From Tolypocladium sp. Sup5 PDA-1 (Eukaryota > Ascomycota > Sordariomycetes > Hypocreales > Ophiocordycipitaceae): a stretch of 64,000 bases of DNA. The stretch is from positions 496,001-560,000 of the forward strand of contig JPHH03000002.1 of assembly GCA_000750105.3 (NCBI GenBank), in the 5' to 3' direction. Below, piece after piece: positions 33,860-45,030 of the stretch. The position numbers and the translations under genes are program-made. Each line of letters begins with the position of its first letter. Positions within the stretch are counted from its first letter, which is position 1. Below the pieces are notes generated by a model. The model was given only the letters and a program-made list of their open reading frames with translations, was not told the origin of the DNA and did no database searches.

Positions 33860-34516
33860 CTACTTCCAAACACTGGAGCTCTCGGCCCCTGACAGTTTAC
33901 CTTCCTGGTACGTTTCGCTTAACGAGTTGTACAGGCTCTTCACCCGCTCAATCTCCGCCGTCCACTTCCTCCTCTCTGCCTCGTCGTCAATGTCCGCAAC
34001 CAGGTCGGCGAGCGACCTGCCCCTGAAGAACTTGTTAGTCCGGTTATACAGCGTACGCCGCTGCACCTGCTCCTCCGTCTCGGCCCCCCTGACGCGGAAC
34101 ACCTCCTCGAGGATCTCAATGTCGTACGGGATGGCGAACAGGTCGCGGCTGTCCTCGTACGTGAAGAGGTAGTAGAACTCGGCGAAGCCGGACCACGCGA
34201 TGCCGCTCAGGCACAGGCTGCACGGCTCGTGCGTCGCGAAGAAGACGCAGTCGCGGCGCGGGTCCGGCCGCGACGCCGCGTCGGGGAAGTCGGCGGTGAA
34301 GAACTGCTGGATGCAGTTGATCTCGCCGTGCAGCAGCGGCGAGGCGCGCTCGTTGTTGGTGGCCACGGTCAGCGGGCGGAGGTCCGGGCGGGCGAGGATG
34401 GCGGCGCCGAAGAGCTTGGAGCCGGAGGAGACGCCCTTGCGGGTGAGCGGGACGATGGAGTCCTCGACGATGGCGAGGAGGGCGGCGAGCAGCTTGGGGG
34501 AGTCTGTAGACGACAT
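33860..34516 (-). CDS. CMP/dCMP deaminase-family zinc protein
   Basis: A single exon of 218 aa. The deaminase zinc site is clear: H63-G-E65 in LLHGEINCIQ supplies the first ligand and the catalytic Glu, and P-C99-S-L-C102 in THEPCSLCLSG supplies the two Cys ligands. The region between them and the following FAEFYYLFTYEDSRD fit the cytidine/deoxycytidylate deaminase fold. Residues 150-218 form a charged helical tail (YNRTNKFFRGRSLADLV and after). The substrate could be a free nucleoside or nucleotide or a tRNA or guanine-type base; the sequence does not say. There is no targeting signal, so it is probably cytosolic. The first ATG was chosen; it lies just before a normal hydrophobic helix. Confidence 0.85.
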   Translation of the reverse strand: MSSTDSPKLLAALLAIVEDSIVPLTRKGVSSGSKLFGAAILARPDLRPLTVATNNERASPLLHGEINCIQQFFTADFPDAASRPDPRRDCVFFATHEPCSLCLSGIAWSGFAEFYYLFTYEDSRDLFAIPYDIEILEEVFRVRGAETEEQVQRRTLYNRTNKFFRGRSLADLVADIDDEAERRKWTAEIERVKSLYNSLSETYQEGKLSGAESSSVWK

Positions 34517-35603
34517 TGTGACGGCAGGTTTGGGGAGACGATGCCGACTATTTGTGCGTTTTGTTTTGTAAATGCTGTCTGTTTATTCTACGTAGAATGA
34601 AAGTAAACTGAAAAATCAAGAAAGCAGATGGCAGCAGAACAGTTCATGGATGCCATGTTGCAGCGTCGCTCTTCGAGATGCCACGGAGCTGACCTCCCGT
34701 TGTGGAACCCCATCCGGCGGCGACCACCGAGATCCGCGCACACGGCGAACTCCGGCCCCAGTATCCAGCCGGCGACTTCGCCAATATGCTTCAAATGGCC
34801 ATCGATGATTCGCCTGCCGGGTTTCGATTTCTGCTCTTGGTCAGTGAAGAATCCGCCATTCTGTTTCAGAGAGACAAGTGCCGTGAAACAGTCGATGAAC
34901 TCTGTCCGTCAGCAGGGATGACTCACTGGCCTTATTGGCTTTCTGGCCTGCTGGCTTGCTGGATTGAATGCAAGCCTAGGTACTGCCTCGCTGGCTTGCT
35001 GGCGTTGCTGCCCTTGCCTGCCTGCTACGTAGGTTACTGCTTTTCCTCGATAGGGAAAGAGTACTGTCAATAATATTGGGAGAAGCGAAATGCTATTAAT
35101 AGTACTTTTTTTTCCTTCGAAAAAGCAGAAGTGCTATTAACTGTCTATCAGGAAGCAGGTCTCGCCCGCGAAGCTAGCTATGTAACTTGACTACTCCGTA
35201 CTTAGGTACGTGACACATACATTTTGGTGGTGGCTACACATCTACTTTGGTGGTCCATGGCTACGGACTACTAACGATAAATTATAGCGGTTTAGTTGTC
35301 GGCTTTAGTGGTTGGCTTCAGTGGTGGCAGCGCTGCTTATATAATAATGACACGGGCCCCGTGCCTGTATTGGGTCCCGGCAATTCAGTGACGACGGAAT
35401 CAGGTTTGAGGGAAAATTCATCGTCCGTCACAGATTCATTGACGCCATCTCAATCATGTACGCGCCACAAATATACGCTGAAGAATAAAGATCCCGTTCG
35501 ACTGTCTGTAACCATGCAGCCATTCCTCTTCCGGTAACGATACTCTGCCGGGGCCCTGTCCGACCAACACCTCAAGCAACCAACTTCACATTTCATCACA
35601 GCC
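34517..35603. other. Divergent promoter region, 1.1 kb
   Basis: This spacer lies between two divergent genes. It holds short repeated strings (CTGGCTTGCTGG near 34956 and 34990; a GTGCTATTAA/ATGCTATTAA pair near 35090 and 35130) and dispersed-motif copies at 35191 and 35261. No coding region was seen. Confidence 0.5.
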
Positions 35604-36806
35604 ATGCATTACATCCGGCTCCTTCGACCTCCGAAACTGGCCCCGTCGCAGCGAGGGATGCACACGGAACTCGTTTTCACAATCACGACGGACTTGGGCG
35701 ATTCGTTCCTCTACCCGGAAGAGCCCATCGACCTGGTAGTCACCGCGGACATTTACTCGCCGTCGGGAGACGTGTCGTGCGAGCTGTCGGAGCATGGAAA
35801 GCTGCAATGGCTACCCGGACGGCGAGTCGCGAAGCCCGTGTACGATCTGCCGCCCATGGCGGTAAACGCAATGATGTCCGGAGACGCAGTCGAGCTCTGC
35901 GTCAGCACGGCCTCGTCCTTCTCGGCAGAAGGTGTCCAGAGCATTCTTTCGTCCTCGGGAGAGAACCCGTCGCAGGGCCGTGCCGAGGGCTTGGTGATGC
36001 CGGTCCGGGTGGCGCTGAACGGGCCCGAAGCCGACAACGACATATCCACGCGGAAGCTTCGCCTTAGTGCGGCGAGCGAGCCACCGGAGTATCTCGAGGT
36101 CGAGGAGGAGATTGGCGAGAGCATCGCCCGCCACGTCTGGGACGCCGGCGTGGTTGCCCTGTCCGCCATCGCGGGCATCTACAAGTTCCCGAGGCTCGAG
36201 TCGAGCCGGCACCCGTGCATGCAGGCGCTGCGGCGCATGTTTGACGACAGCGAGACGATGAACATCCTGGAGCTCGGCTGCGGCGTGGGCATCCTGGGGA
36301 CCGGCCTCTGCGCCGTGTACCCGCGCGGCGCGGGCGACTGCACCATCCTCATGACGGACCTCGACGAGGCGGAGGGCCGGGCGCGGTCCAACATTGCGCT
36401 CCTCAAGCACAACCACTCCGGGTCGCAACTCGGCAACGCGAACATCCTGTACGAGAACCTCAACTGGGACCACGGCAGGCAGGGCCGCTTCGGGCGGCAG
36501 GTCCAGCGCCGGCGCTGGGACCTGGTCATGCTCAGCGACTGCACGTACAACGTCGACGTGCTGCCCGCGCTGGTGGGAACGCTGTCTGCGCTGCATACGT
36601 CCAACGTGAAGCGGGTGGTGGACGGCGACGAGCCGGTCTCGACCAGGGTCTTTCTGGCGACGAAGCCTAGGCATGCCTCTGAGCGGGCGCTCTTTGACCT
36701 GATGGCGGATGACGGGTGGCAGACGTTGGAGACGCAGATCCTGCCGTTGCCGGTGCTGGGCGGAGAGAACGAGGCTGTGGAAATGTACCTGTTTGAGAAG
36801 GCATGA
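35604..36806 (+). CDS. METTL21-type (Methyltransf_16) protein methyltransferase
   Basis: A single exon of 400 aa. Residues 1-200 form a variable N-terminal domain rich in beta-like sequence. The class I methyltransferase core begins at about 221 with ILELGCGVGILGTGL (SAM-binding motif I). MTDLDEAEGRARSNI follows, with the acidic residue that contacts the ribose, then a WDLVMLSDCTYNVD block that matches the family's DxxY/N-type motif, and a C-terminal FLATKPRHASERAL strand. Proteins of this family mostly methylate lysines on elongation factors or chaperones in the cytosol; the target here is unknown. The N-terminal extension makes it longer than the minimal 220-250 aa enzymes, as in several fungal members. 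Confidence 0.87.
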   Translation: MHYIRLLRPPKLAPSQRGMHTELVFTITTDLGDSFLYPEEPIDLVVTADIYSPSGDVSCELSEHGKLQWLPGRRVAKPVYDLPPMAVNAMMSGDAVELCVSTASSFSAEGVQSILSSSGENPSQGRAEGLVMPVRVALNGPEADNDISTRKLRLSAASEPPEYLEVEEEIGESIARHVWDAGVVALSAIAGIYKFPRLESSRHPCMQALRRMFDDSETMNILELGCGVGILGTGLCAVYPRGAGDCTILMTDLDEAEGRARSNIALLKHNHSGSQLGNANILYENLNWDHGRQGRFGRQVQRRRWDLVMLSDCTYNVDVLPALVGTLSALHTSNVKRVVDGDEPVSTRVFLATKPRHASERALFDLMADDGWQTLETQILPLPVLGGENEAVEMYLFEKA

Positions 36807-38240
36807 TGCTTCGGTTCAGCGTTCAGCCCTGTGCTACGTCGGCATGGCCGTCAGGAAGCTGAAGCTCGTGATATCCAGGGTGGTGTGCACCGCCACGGCT
36901 GTCGGTACGTCATGCACACGTTGTCTCACAGCGAGGGACCGTCAACGTGTCTCGGAAGCACTAGGCCTTGGGCCTGCGACTGTCTTGTATAACAGTCACT
37001 CTTGATGCCAAGCGTCCAGGTGCCGCGATGCGATGGCAACTTGACAATTGCCCGTTCCAGCAGCGGGAAGCTAGGAGTCCATTCGTGCGACGGCTTTCTT
37101 CACACAGCCGTGTTTCGTGATGCGACACAACGGCGTGAAACGTATTATCCCAGGCGACGACGGCGACGACGGAACCGCGGAATTTTGAGGCCAGAGATGA
37201 TTTTTGCTCGGAAAATGACGGCTGGGAGTTACTGGAGGCTGATGGGATTGATGGCGAACTGGTTCGGGGATTCAGCGTGCTTAACGATTACCAACCAGCC
37301 ATGGGAGATGTACTGCGATTTCGAGGCCAATAGGTTCATGATGGCGCTGTTGCACTACGGGGAGCCAACATGGATGCAGGGCTAGTTGAGCTGGCAGAAT
37401 GCAATCTAGATGTGCAACCAGAACCCACCATCGAGTTTGACGCGAAGCACAGCGATGACGGACATCCGGATCCCCAACGTGGCAGCTTCGTGCAGGAGTT
37501 TAAGCTCAATGGCAACGGATCCAATGAGCTGGCTGCGTGGCGCAAGTTTGCCGAGAGGAGTCGCAGTTCCCCGCTCGCCTAAATTCACGGCAGCTGCCGA
37601 GCGATGAGCGTGAATGACAAGCGATAATAGGTTGCTTTCTTGTTTCAGGTGGACCATGAAGTGACTGGAAGCAACATCGTCAGTTGCCCACGGACAGGCG
37701 AGATGCAGCTGCACATACTCGTAGACAACGGGTGATTGCCCGGACGGACGAGTGGACCATCACGGGGGGCGCAAAATGGATGACGATGGGGAGGAGACGG
37801 TGAACCATGCAGTTGGCACGTCCGGTCGACCAACTGCGCGTGTCTGGGGCTTGTTGCCGTGGGGTGCCCAAGGCGAGCGGCAGGTGGACTTGCTATTCAG
37901 TATCACGGACGAAGTATGTGCAGGTTAGTAGAAACAAGAAGCAAGCGACGACACGGCGTATGCGACATCCAGCGACGTCGGGGGACAGCCATACGGACTC
38001 AACCACGGACGAGGTTCCTCGTCAGCCTTCTTTTTTTCTTCTCCGCGCGGCCGTCGCAATTGGCGCACGCCGGATGAGTCGAACTGAGTCTTGCGCCAGC
38101 CATTCCCCACCATTTCGGCCGTTGCCCGCCCTAGCCCAAATACATATGTACGTAATTGAACGAAACCCTGATGATGTCGCAAGCTCCGGGCCGTATCTCC
38201 GGGCATGGGAGCTCCATCTCTTTTCCATTCCGGAACGTGA

Positions 38241-38254
38241 TACGGACGTCCGTA
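38241..38254. repeat. Perfect 14-bp palindrome in the transporter upstream region
   Basis: TACGGACGTCCGTA is its own reverse complement and is followed by CGGAGG. It belongs to the dispersed TACGGA family, but it is also the kind of inverted CGG-type site that Zn2Cys6 regulators bind. Confidence 0.55.
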
Positions 38255-39083
38255 CGGAGGAGTAGCAATAGTACTTCGTACGCAAGGTAACAACATGTTT
38301 GTTTTGATCCGGAAGCAAACTGCAGGGTTCGAGGTGAATTGAGTCAAGATTGGGTTCCACGGTGTCGGCAAAGGGACTCCACCCCGACACTCGGCGCCGG
38401 CCGTCAGCACTGTAATATTTGGGGCTTGTTGCGCTGTGGCAGGGCATCTAGAGGGCTAGCGGCGGCCAAGGCCGACGAACGACCCCCATCGATCGCCATC
38501 CCACTCGGTGAAGCCACCTTGGACAACGCAAGGAAGTACCCAAGTGAGTGAGTTGGTCATGAGTCACTGCGCAATCGACATCTACAGTGCGCGCCGCATC
38601 GTGAATAACAGATTTGTGTCTACGAGTATGCGCCCGATGAGCGGACGGCCCGTGTAAGTCGCCCCCAACCGTTGGTGTGATGCATGCATGCATCGTCCCC
38701 CCTGAAAAACGGCCTGGCTAAACCGAAAACCGATTGTGGAGAGCAGCTTTTTCTCCTTCATCGTCTCTCTAGCTGGCCGCGGGCCCCGTTCTCCACAAAC
38801 ATGACCGTTTTGGTGGCCGCCCGTTGTGCTTGGTAATACGCCGGCCGGCAAGCCCAGTTCTTGGCCCGCTTGTTCTCCCGTCCGCCTCGTAGCCGAAGCC
38901 ATCGCCGGACCCTGCTCGGCGCTCCAGTTTTTCCCTAATTCTTTCACCTCCCCGTCTCGTCTTGCCAAACACGGACGGGAGATGGGGCTCGGGGCTCGCC
39001 TTTATGTACAATATCCGTATGTGCGTAGGAGATCCTGGCAGATCTCCTAGTCCCAGTTCCCCACGTGTCGGTGGCCTCGAAGA

Positions 39084-39160
39084 TTTCCCTTTTTCTTGCC
39101 TCCTTCCTCCACACCTCTCTCTGGTTTCTTCCTCTCTTCTTTCTTTCCCTCTTCTCGCCT
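39084..39160 (+). promoter_or_regulatory. Pyrimidine-rich tract upstream of the ABC transporter
   Basis: About 77 bases almost entirely of C and T on the coding strand, followed 140 bp later by a TATATAT string (39301-39307) 120 bp before the ATG. Such tracts mark the promoters of highly expressed filamentous-fungal genes. Confidence 0.45.
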
Positions 39161-39420
39161 GCACATAAGGCACGTCGACGACACGGGGAAGGCCGAGCGA
39201 GGCACGCGCGCACTCACATCGCTCTCCGTCTTATATCCAGCCTTTTCTGTAGTCCCGTGCTGTTGCCGTCTGGTCTCTCTTTTTCTGCCAAGCCTCCTCT
39301 TATATATCCTAATTGAAACAATCTTTTCTGTTTCGTCCGAGCTCGAGCTGTCGACCTCACCTGGCCCGGCTTTCTTTGAACAAGTGTGCCAGGGGGCGGA
39401 TTCTGGCACGTCGCCTCACG

Positions 39421-42400
39421 ATGGCGAAACAACAGGTCAAGCAGACAGAGGCTGCTGTGGCTACTGGCGTCCACTCGTCCGCAGACGTCGACTCAGCCTA
39501 CCGCCGATCTCGCGACTCTACCTCGACCGCCGGGGACTTCGACACTGACGGCAATGGGCCGCACGACGACGTGACCCGCCAGCGGACGGGCATCTCCGTG
39601 GAGCAGGCCGAGGCCGAGTTTGCAGGCTTGCAGCGTGAATTCACTGGCGTTTCGCGAGCCAGCCGCGGGAACAGCAAGAGGAACGCCGATCCCGAAAAGG
39701 GCCGCGTCGGGGCCGTCAACTCTGAGGATGACTCCGTCTTCGACCTCGAGACGGCGCTGCGCGGAGACCTGGACGCCGGCCAGGCGGTCGGCATCAAGGA
39801 GAAGCACCTCGGCGCCTGCTGGGATGGGCTCACGGTCAAGGGCATCGGCGGCGCGGCCAACTACGTGCAGACGTTCCCCAACGCCTTCATCAACTTCTTC
39901 GACGTCGTCACCCCCGTGGTGAAGCTGCTGGGCCTGGGCAAGAAGCCGGTCGAGTCGACGCTGCTCGACAACTTCCAGGGCGTGTGCAAGTCGGGCGAGA
40001 TGGTGCTTGTGCTGGGCAAGCCCGGGTCCGGCTGCACCACGTTCCTCAAGACCATCGCCAACCAGCGCTACGGCTACACGGGCGTCACGGGCGACGTCTT
40101 CTACGGCCCGTGGGCGGCCCGGGACTTCAAGCGCTACCGGGGCGAGGCCGTGTACAACGCCGAGGACGACATCCACCACCCGACGCTCACCGTCGAGCAG
40201 ACGCTGGGCTTCGCGCTCGACACCAAGATGCCCGCCAAGCGGCCCGGCAACATGTCCAAGGCCGCCTTCAAGGCGCACGTCGTCGGCACGCTGCTCAAGA
40301 TGTTCAACATCGAGCACACGCGCAAGACGGTCGTGGGCGACCACTTTGTGCGCGGCATCTCGGGCGGCGAGCGCAAGCGCGTGTCCATTGCCGAGATGAT
40401 GATCACGAATGCCTGCATCTGCTCGTGGGACAACAGCACCCGCGGCCTCGATGCCAGCACGGCCCTCGACTTTGTCAAGTCGCTCCGCATCCAGACCAAC
40501 CTCTACAAGACGACGACCTTTGTCTCGCTCTACCAGGCCTCGGAGAACATCTACAAGCTCTTCGACAAGGTCATGGTCATCGACGAGGGCAAGCAGGTGT
40601 ACTTTGGTCCCGCCGCCGAGGCCCGCGGCTACTTCGAGGGCCTCGGGTTCGCGCCGCGCCCGCGCCAGACGACGCCCGACTACGTGACCGGCTGCACCGA
40701 CGAGTTCGAGCGACAGTACGCCCCCGGCCGATCGGAGCGCAACGCGCCGCACGACGCGACGACCCTGCTGGAGGCGTTCCGGAGCTCTGGCCACCAGAAG
40801 AAGATCGAGGCCGCGATTGCAGAGTACAAGGCGACGCTGGAGCAGGAAAAGCACAAGCACGACGACTTCCAGACGGCCGTCAAGGAGAGCAAGCGCGGCT
40901 CCTCGAAGCGCTCCGTCTACCAGGTCGGCTTCCACCTGCAGGTGTGGGCGCTCATGAAGCGGCAGTTCACCCTCAAGATCCAGGACCGCTTCAACCTCAC
41001 CCTGGCGTGGACCCGAAGCATCGTCATCGCCATCGTCCTCGGCACGCTGTACCTCAACCTCGGCAAGACGTCGGCCAGCGCCTTTAGCAAGGGCGGCCTG
41101 CTCTTCGTGGCCCTCCTGTTCAACGCGTTCCAGGCATTCTCGGAGCTGGCGGGCACCATGCTGGGCCGGGCCATTGTCAACAAGCACAAGGCGTACGCGT
41201 TCCACCGACCCTCGGCGCTCTGGATCGGGCAGATCATCGTCGACCAGGCGTTTGCGGCGACGGAAATCATGGTCTTCTCCATCATCGTGTACTTTATGAC
41301 GGGCCTGGTGCGGGATGCCGGCGCCTTCTTCACCTTTTACCTCATGATCCTGTCCGGAAACATCGCCATGACCCTGTTCTTCCGAATCATCGGGTGCGTG
41401 AGCCCCGACTTCGACTACGCCATCAAGTTCGCCGTCGTCGTCATCACGCTGTTCGTCACGACCTCGGGCTACATCATCCAGTACCAGTCCGAGAAGCTGT
41501 GGCTGCGCTGGATCTACTGGGTCAACGTGCTCGGCCTCGTCTTCAGCGCCCTGATGCAGAACGAGTTCCAGCGCATCGACATGACCTGCACGGCCGACTC
41601 GCTGATCCCCTCGGGGCCCGGGTACACCGACATCAACCACCAGGTCTGCACGCTGCCGGGGTCCAGGTCGGGCACCACCTTCGTGCGCGGGCCGGACTAC
41701 ATTGCCCAGGGCTTCTCGTACTACCCCGGCGACCTGTGGCGCAACTGGGGCATCGTGTTTGGCATCATCGTCTTCTTCTTGATCATGAACGTGGTGCTCG
41801 GCGAGCTCGTCAAGTTCGGCATGGGCGGCAACTCGTTCAAGGTCTATCAGCGGCCGAACAAGGAGCGACAGGCACTCAACGAGAAGCTGATGGAGAGGCG
41901 GGAGGCCAAGCGCAGGGACAAGTCCAACGAGGTGGGCTCGGATCTGAAGATCGAGTCGGAGAGCATCCTCACGTGGGAGAACCTCAACTACGACGTCCCC
42001 GTGCCCGGTGGTACTCGGCGGCTGCTCAACAACGTGTTTGGATATGTGCGGCCAGGCGAGCTGACGGCGCTCATGGGTGCGTCGGGTGCTGGCAAGACGA
42101 CTCTGCTCGATGTCCTCGCCTCTCGAAAGAACATCGGCGTGATCATGGGCGACGTGTTCGTCGACGGCATCAAGCCCGGGAAGCAGTTCCAACGATCGAC
42201 GTCCTATGCCGAGCAGCTCGACCTCCACGAGCCCACGCAGACCGTCCGCGAGGCCCTCCGCTTCTCCGCCGACCTGCGCCAGCCCTACGAAACCCCCATT
42301 GCCGAGCGCCACGCCTACGTCGAGGAGATCATCGCCCTGCTCGAGATGGAGTCGATCGCGGACTGCATCATCGGGACCGCCGAGGCCGGCCTGACCGTCG

Positions 42401-43936
42401 AGCAGCGCAAGCGCGTCACCATCGGAGTCGAGCTCGCGGCCAAGCCGGAGCTGCTGCTGTTCCTGGACGAGCCCACGTCGGGCCTGGACAGCCAGAGCGC
42501 CTTCAACATCGTGCGCTTCCTGAAGAAGCTGGCGGCGGCCGGCCAGGCCATCCTCTGCACCATCCACCAGCCCAACGCCGCGCTGTTCGAGATGTTCGAC
42601 CGCCTGCTGCTGCTCCAGCGCGGCGGCCGGACCGTCTACTTCGGCGACATTGGCGAGGACGCGCACATCCTGCGCGCCTACCTCAAGCGCCACGGGGCCG
42701 AGGCCGCGCCCACGGACAACGTCGCCGAGTTCATGCTCGAGGCCATCGGCGCCGGCAGCACGCCCCGCGTCGGCGGCCGCGACTGGGCCGACGTCTGGGC
42801 CGAGAGCCCGGAGCTCGCCGACGCAAAGGAGGCCATATCGCTGATGAAGCAGCAGCGGGTCGTGGCGGCGCGCGAGTCGGGCCACGAGCTGGAAAGGGAG
42901 TACGCCTCGCCGGTGCACCACCAGCTGCGCATCGTGTGCGGACGCATGTTCCGGGCCTTCTGGCGCTCGCCCAACTACCTCTTCACGCGCCTCTTCAACC
43001 ACTTCGCCGTCGCCTTCGTCAGCGGCCTGACGTACCTCAACCTCGACGACTCGCGCTCCTCGCTGCAGTACACCGTCTTCGTCATGTTCCAGGTGACGGT
43101 GCTGCCGGCCCTCATCATCAGCCAGGTCGAGGTCATGTTCCACATCAAGCGCGCCCTCTTCTTCCGCGAGGCCTCGTCCAAGATGTACTCGCCCGTCACC
43201 TTTGCCACGGCCATCGTCACGGCCGAGATGCCCTACTCGGTGCTCTGCGCCGTCGTCTTCTTCGTCTGCATCTACTTCATGCCCGGCCTGGACGCCACGC
43301 CGGCGCGCGCGGGCTACCAGTTCCTCATGGTGCTCATCACCGAGGTCTTCGCCGTCACCATGGGCCAGGGGCTCGCCTCGCTGACGCCCTCGCCGCGCAT
43401 CTCGGCGCAGTTCGACCCCTTCATCATCATCATCTTCGCCCTCTTCTGCGGCGTCACCATCCCCGCCCCGCAGATGCCCGGCTTCTGGCGCGCCTGGCTC
43501 TACCAGCTCGACCCCTTTACGCGCCTCATCGGCGGCATGGTCACCACGGCCCTGCACGGCCTGAGCGTGCGCTGCCGGCCGGGCGAGCTCAACGCCTTTA
43601 CGGCGCCCGACGGCGTGTCCTGCGGCGAGTACATGCAGGCCTTCTTCGCCAGCGGGGGGCGCGGGTACCTCGTCAGCAACGAGACGCAGAGCTGCGAGTA
43701 CTGCGCGTACAGGGTCGGCGACGAGTTCTACCAGCCGCTCAACATGTCCTTTGCGAACCGCTGGCGCGACATGGGAATCTACATTGCGTTTATCGGCAGC
43801 AACCTCATCATTCTCTTTACAGCGGTTAGTCTCCCGCCCCTGACCCTGACCCCTGACCCCTGGATGTACCCGACGCCATTATCTGGATACTAACTACATG
43901 TTATAGAGCCGGTTCCTGAACTTTAATAGGAGATGA
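39421..43936 (+). CDS. Full-size ABCG (PDR/CDR-type) multidrug transporter
   Basis: Exons 39421-43824 and 43907-43936 give 1477 aa. The layout is (NBD-TMD)x2. NBD1 has the degenerate Walker A GKPGSGCT (199-206, Cys in place of Lys) and signature SGGERKR (314-320). TMD1 spans about 500-770 with a Cys-bearing external loop. NBD2 has the normal Walker A GASGAGKT (886-893), LTVEQRKRVT in place of LSGGQ, and LLLFLDEPTSGLD. TMD2 follows. This asymmetry is the hallmark of fungal PDR pumps, which export azoles, toxins and lipids across the plasma membrane. The upstream frame is open, but MAKQQVKQ is the natural start. The last exon is only 30 nt (SRFLNFNRR plus stop) after a GTTAGT..CTAAC..TATAG intron. 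Without splicing, the protein would end in a Pro-rich run unlike the family. Confidence 0.95.
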
Positions 43937-45030
43937 ACGAATAAAAAGCATATAGAGACAGCAGACGAAGATGGGAAATAATAAACTGAGATGAAAGTAA
44001 TGGTGCATTGGGAGGGGACATGGGTGCAAGAATAGACACCACAAAAGTTTAAGGATACATTCACGTATTTAATAAAAAAACAGTTAAAATTGGTAAAGAT
44101 TGCCTCTCTCGCTCACATAAGGGAACTTGATGAGTTCCGAAAACGTCTCGGCACAGGTCAGCAGCATCACCAAGCTGGCACTAAGACCAGCTTTGTCGGG
44201 AGTTCGATGAGTTGCGAGGGAGACAGCAGCTGCGGGGTGGCCCCCAGCCACTCGGTGATATTCGTCGAATTTTTTATTGATATTTGGAATACAAGTATTC
44301 AATCAAATGGAAACCCAGCCTTTCCCTTGGCTCACCCGTTGGAAGTTTGAACATACCCATTGACGACGTAACTACGGCGCTGGCGACTCCTTGCCTCCCT
44401 CCGAGTGGAATTGGGTTACGGCCCACGGGTACCCCAACCCCGCGTGGGGCCGCCGCCGGAGAATATGGGCTCCTCTGTCATCGGAACGCTGCCCGTTGCG
44501 GCGGGTGGATGCTGAATCGTGATGATGATGTTGACTGCTGTACTTGGCCTCAAGGGTCTTTTGGTATCAAGTCGAGCCACACGCCGTGACCAGCGTGCAA
44601 TGCCTGGCTGCAGCTGTAGCACGTGTCAGTGGCCAACTCCGTTGGGTGACACTGCATGGCGAGGCGAGGGCGGACTGGAACTCAATGGCATCTCCGGCCT
44701 GTTCCCACAGCTTGAGTGGTCGGCTGATCTCGGATGTCGGCCGCCACACACCGAAGTCAGACGACGGCTGGGAATCAGCAGCGACGAGCCGCTGTCATTG
44801 ATGCCACTGATTCGCCATTATGAGATGAGTTGGCCGTGAGTCTTGGCCCTGCGCTCAGCCTTTCGCACCTTTGTCAAGAAAAGATATAATTGGCGTGCTG
44901 CCCGCTCACCGCGTCTTGTTCGTTGCCCAAGCCGCATGTTGCCGACGTCGGTGCCCGACTCCCTTTGTCGTCATCGAAACAGCGTTTAAACACCCCTCAC
45001 ACAACCACCGACAAGAAGCACCACGACAAC
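43937..45030. other. Intergenic spacer, 1.1 kb
   Basis: The left 350 bp are AT-rich and are probably the transporter 3' UTR. The remainder is the promoter of the TANGO2-like gene. No coding region was seen. Confidence 0.5.
43940..43945 (+). terminator. Polyadenylation signal of the ABC transporter
   Basis: AATAAA directly after the stop codon, followed by AT-rich sequence with a second AATAAAAAAA near 44070. Which of the two is used cannot be told. Confidence 0.4.

Larger units (their letters stand above)
36807..39420. other. Intergenic spacer and ABC-transporter promoter, 2.6 kb
   Basis: No gene was seen. Features are the 14-bp palindrome at 38241, the pyrimidine tract at 39084-39160 and a TATATAT string at 39301. 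The long upstream region and pyrimidine tract fit a regulated, strongly expressed gene. Confidence 0.5.

Noticed and set aside
39493..43557. A 1354-codon minus-strand frame across the ABC transporter
   Set aside because: Antisense shadow caused by strong GC at third positions. Its composition (Glu, Arg, Asp, Val, Gly, Leu only) is typical of such shadows and it has no domain.
41394..43829. An 811-codon plus-strand frame inside the transporter
   Set aside because: A +1 shadow of the real frame, Arg/Pro/His-rich and without motifs.
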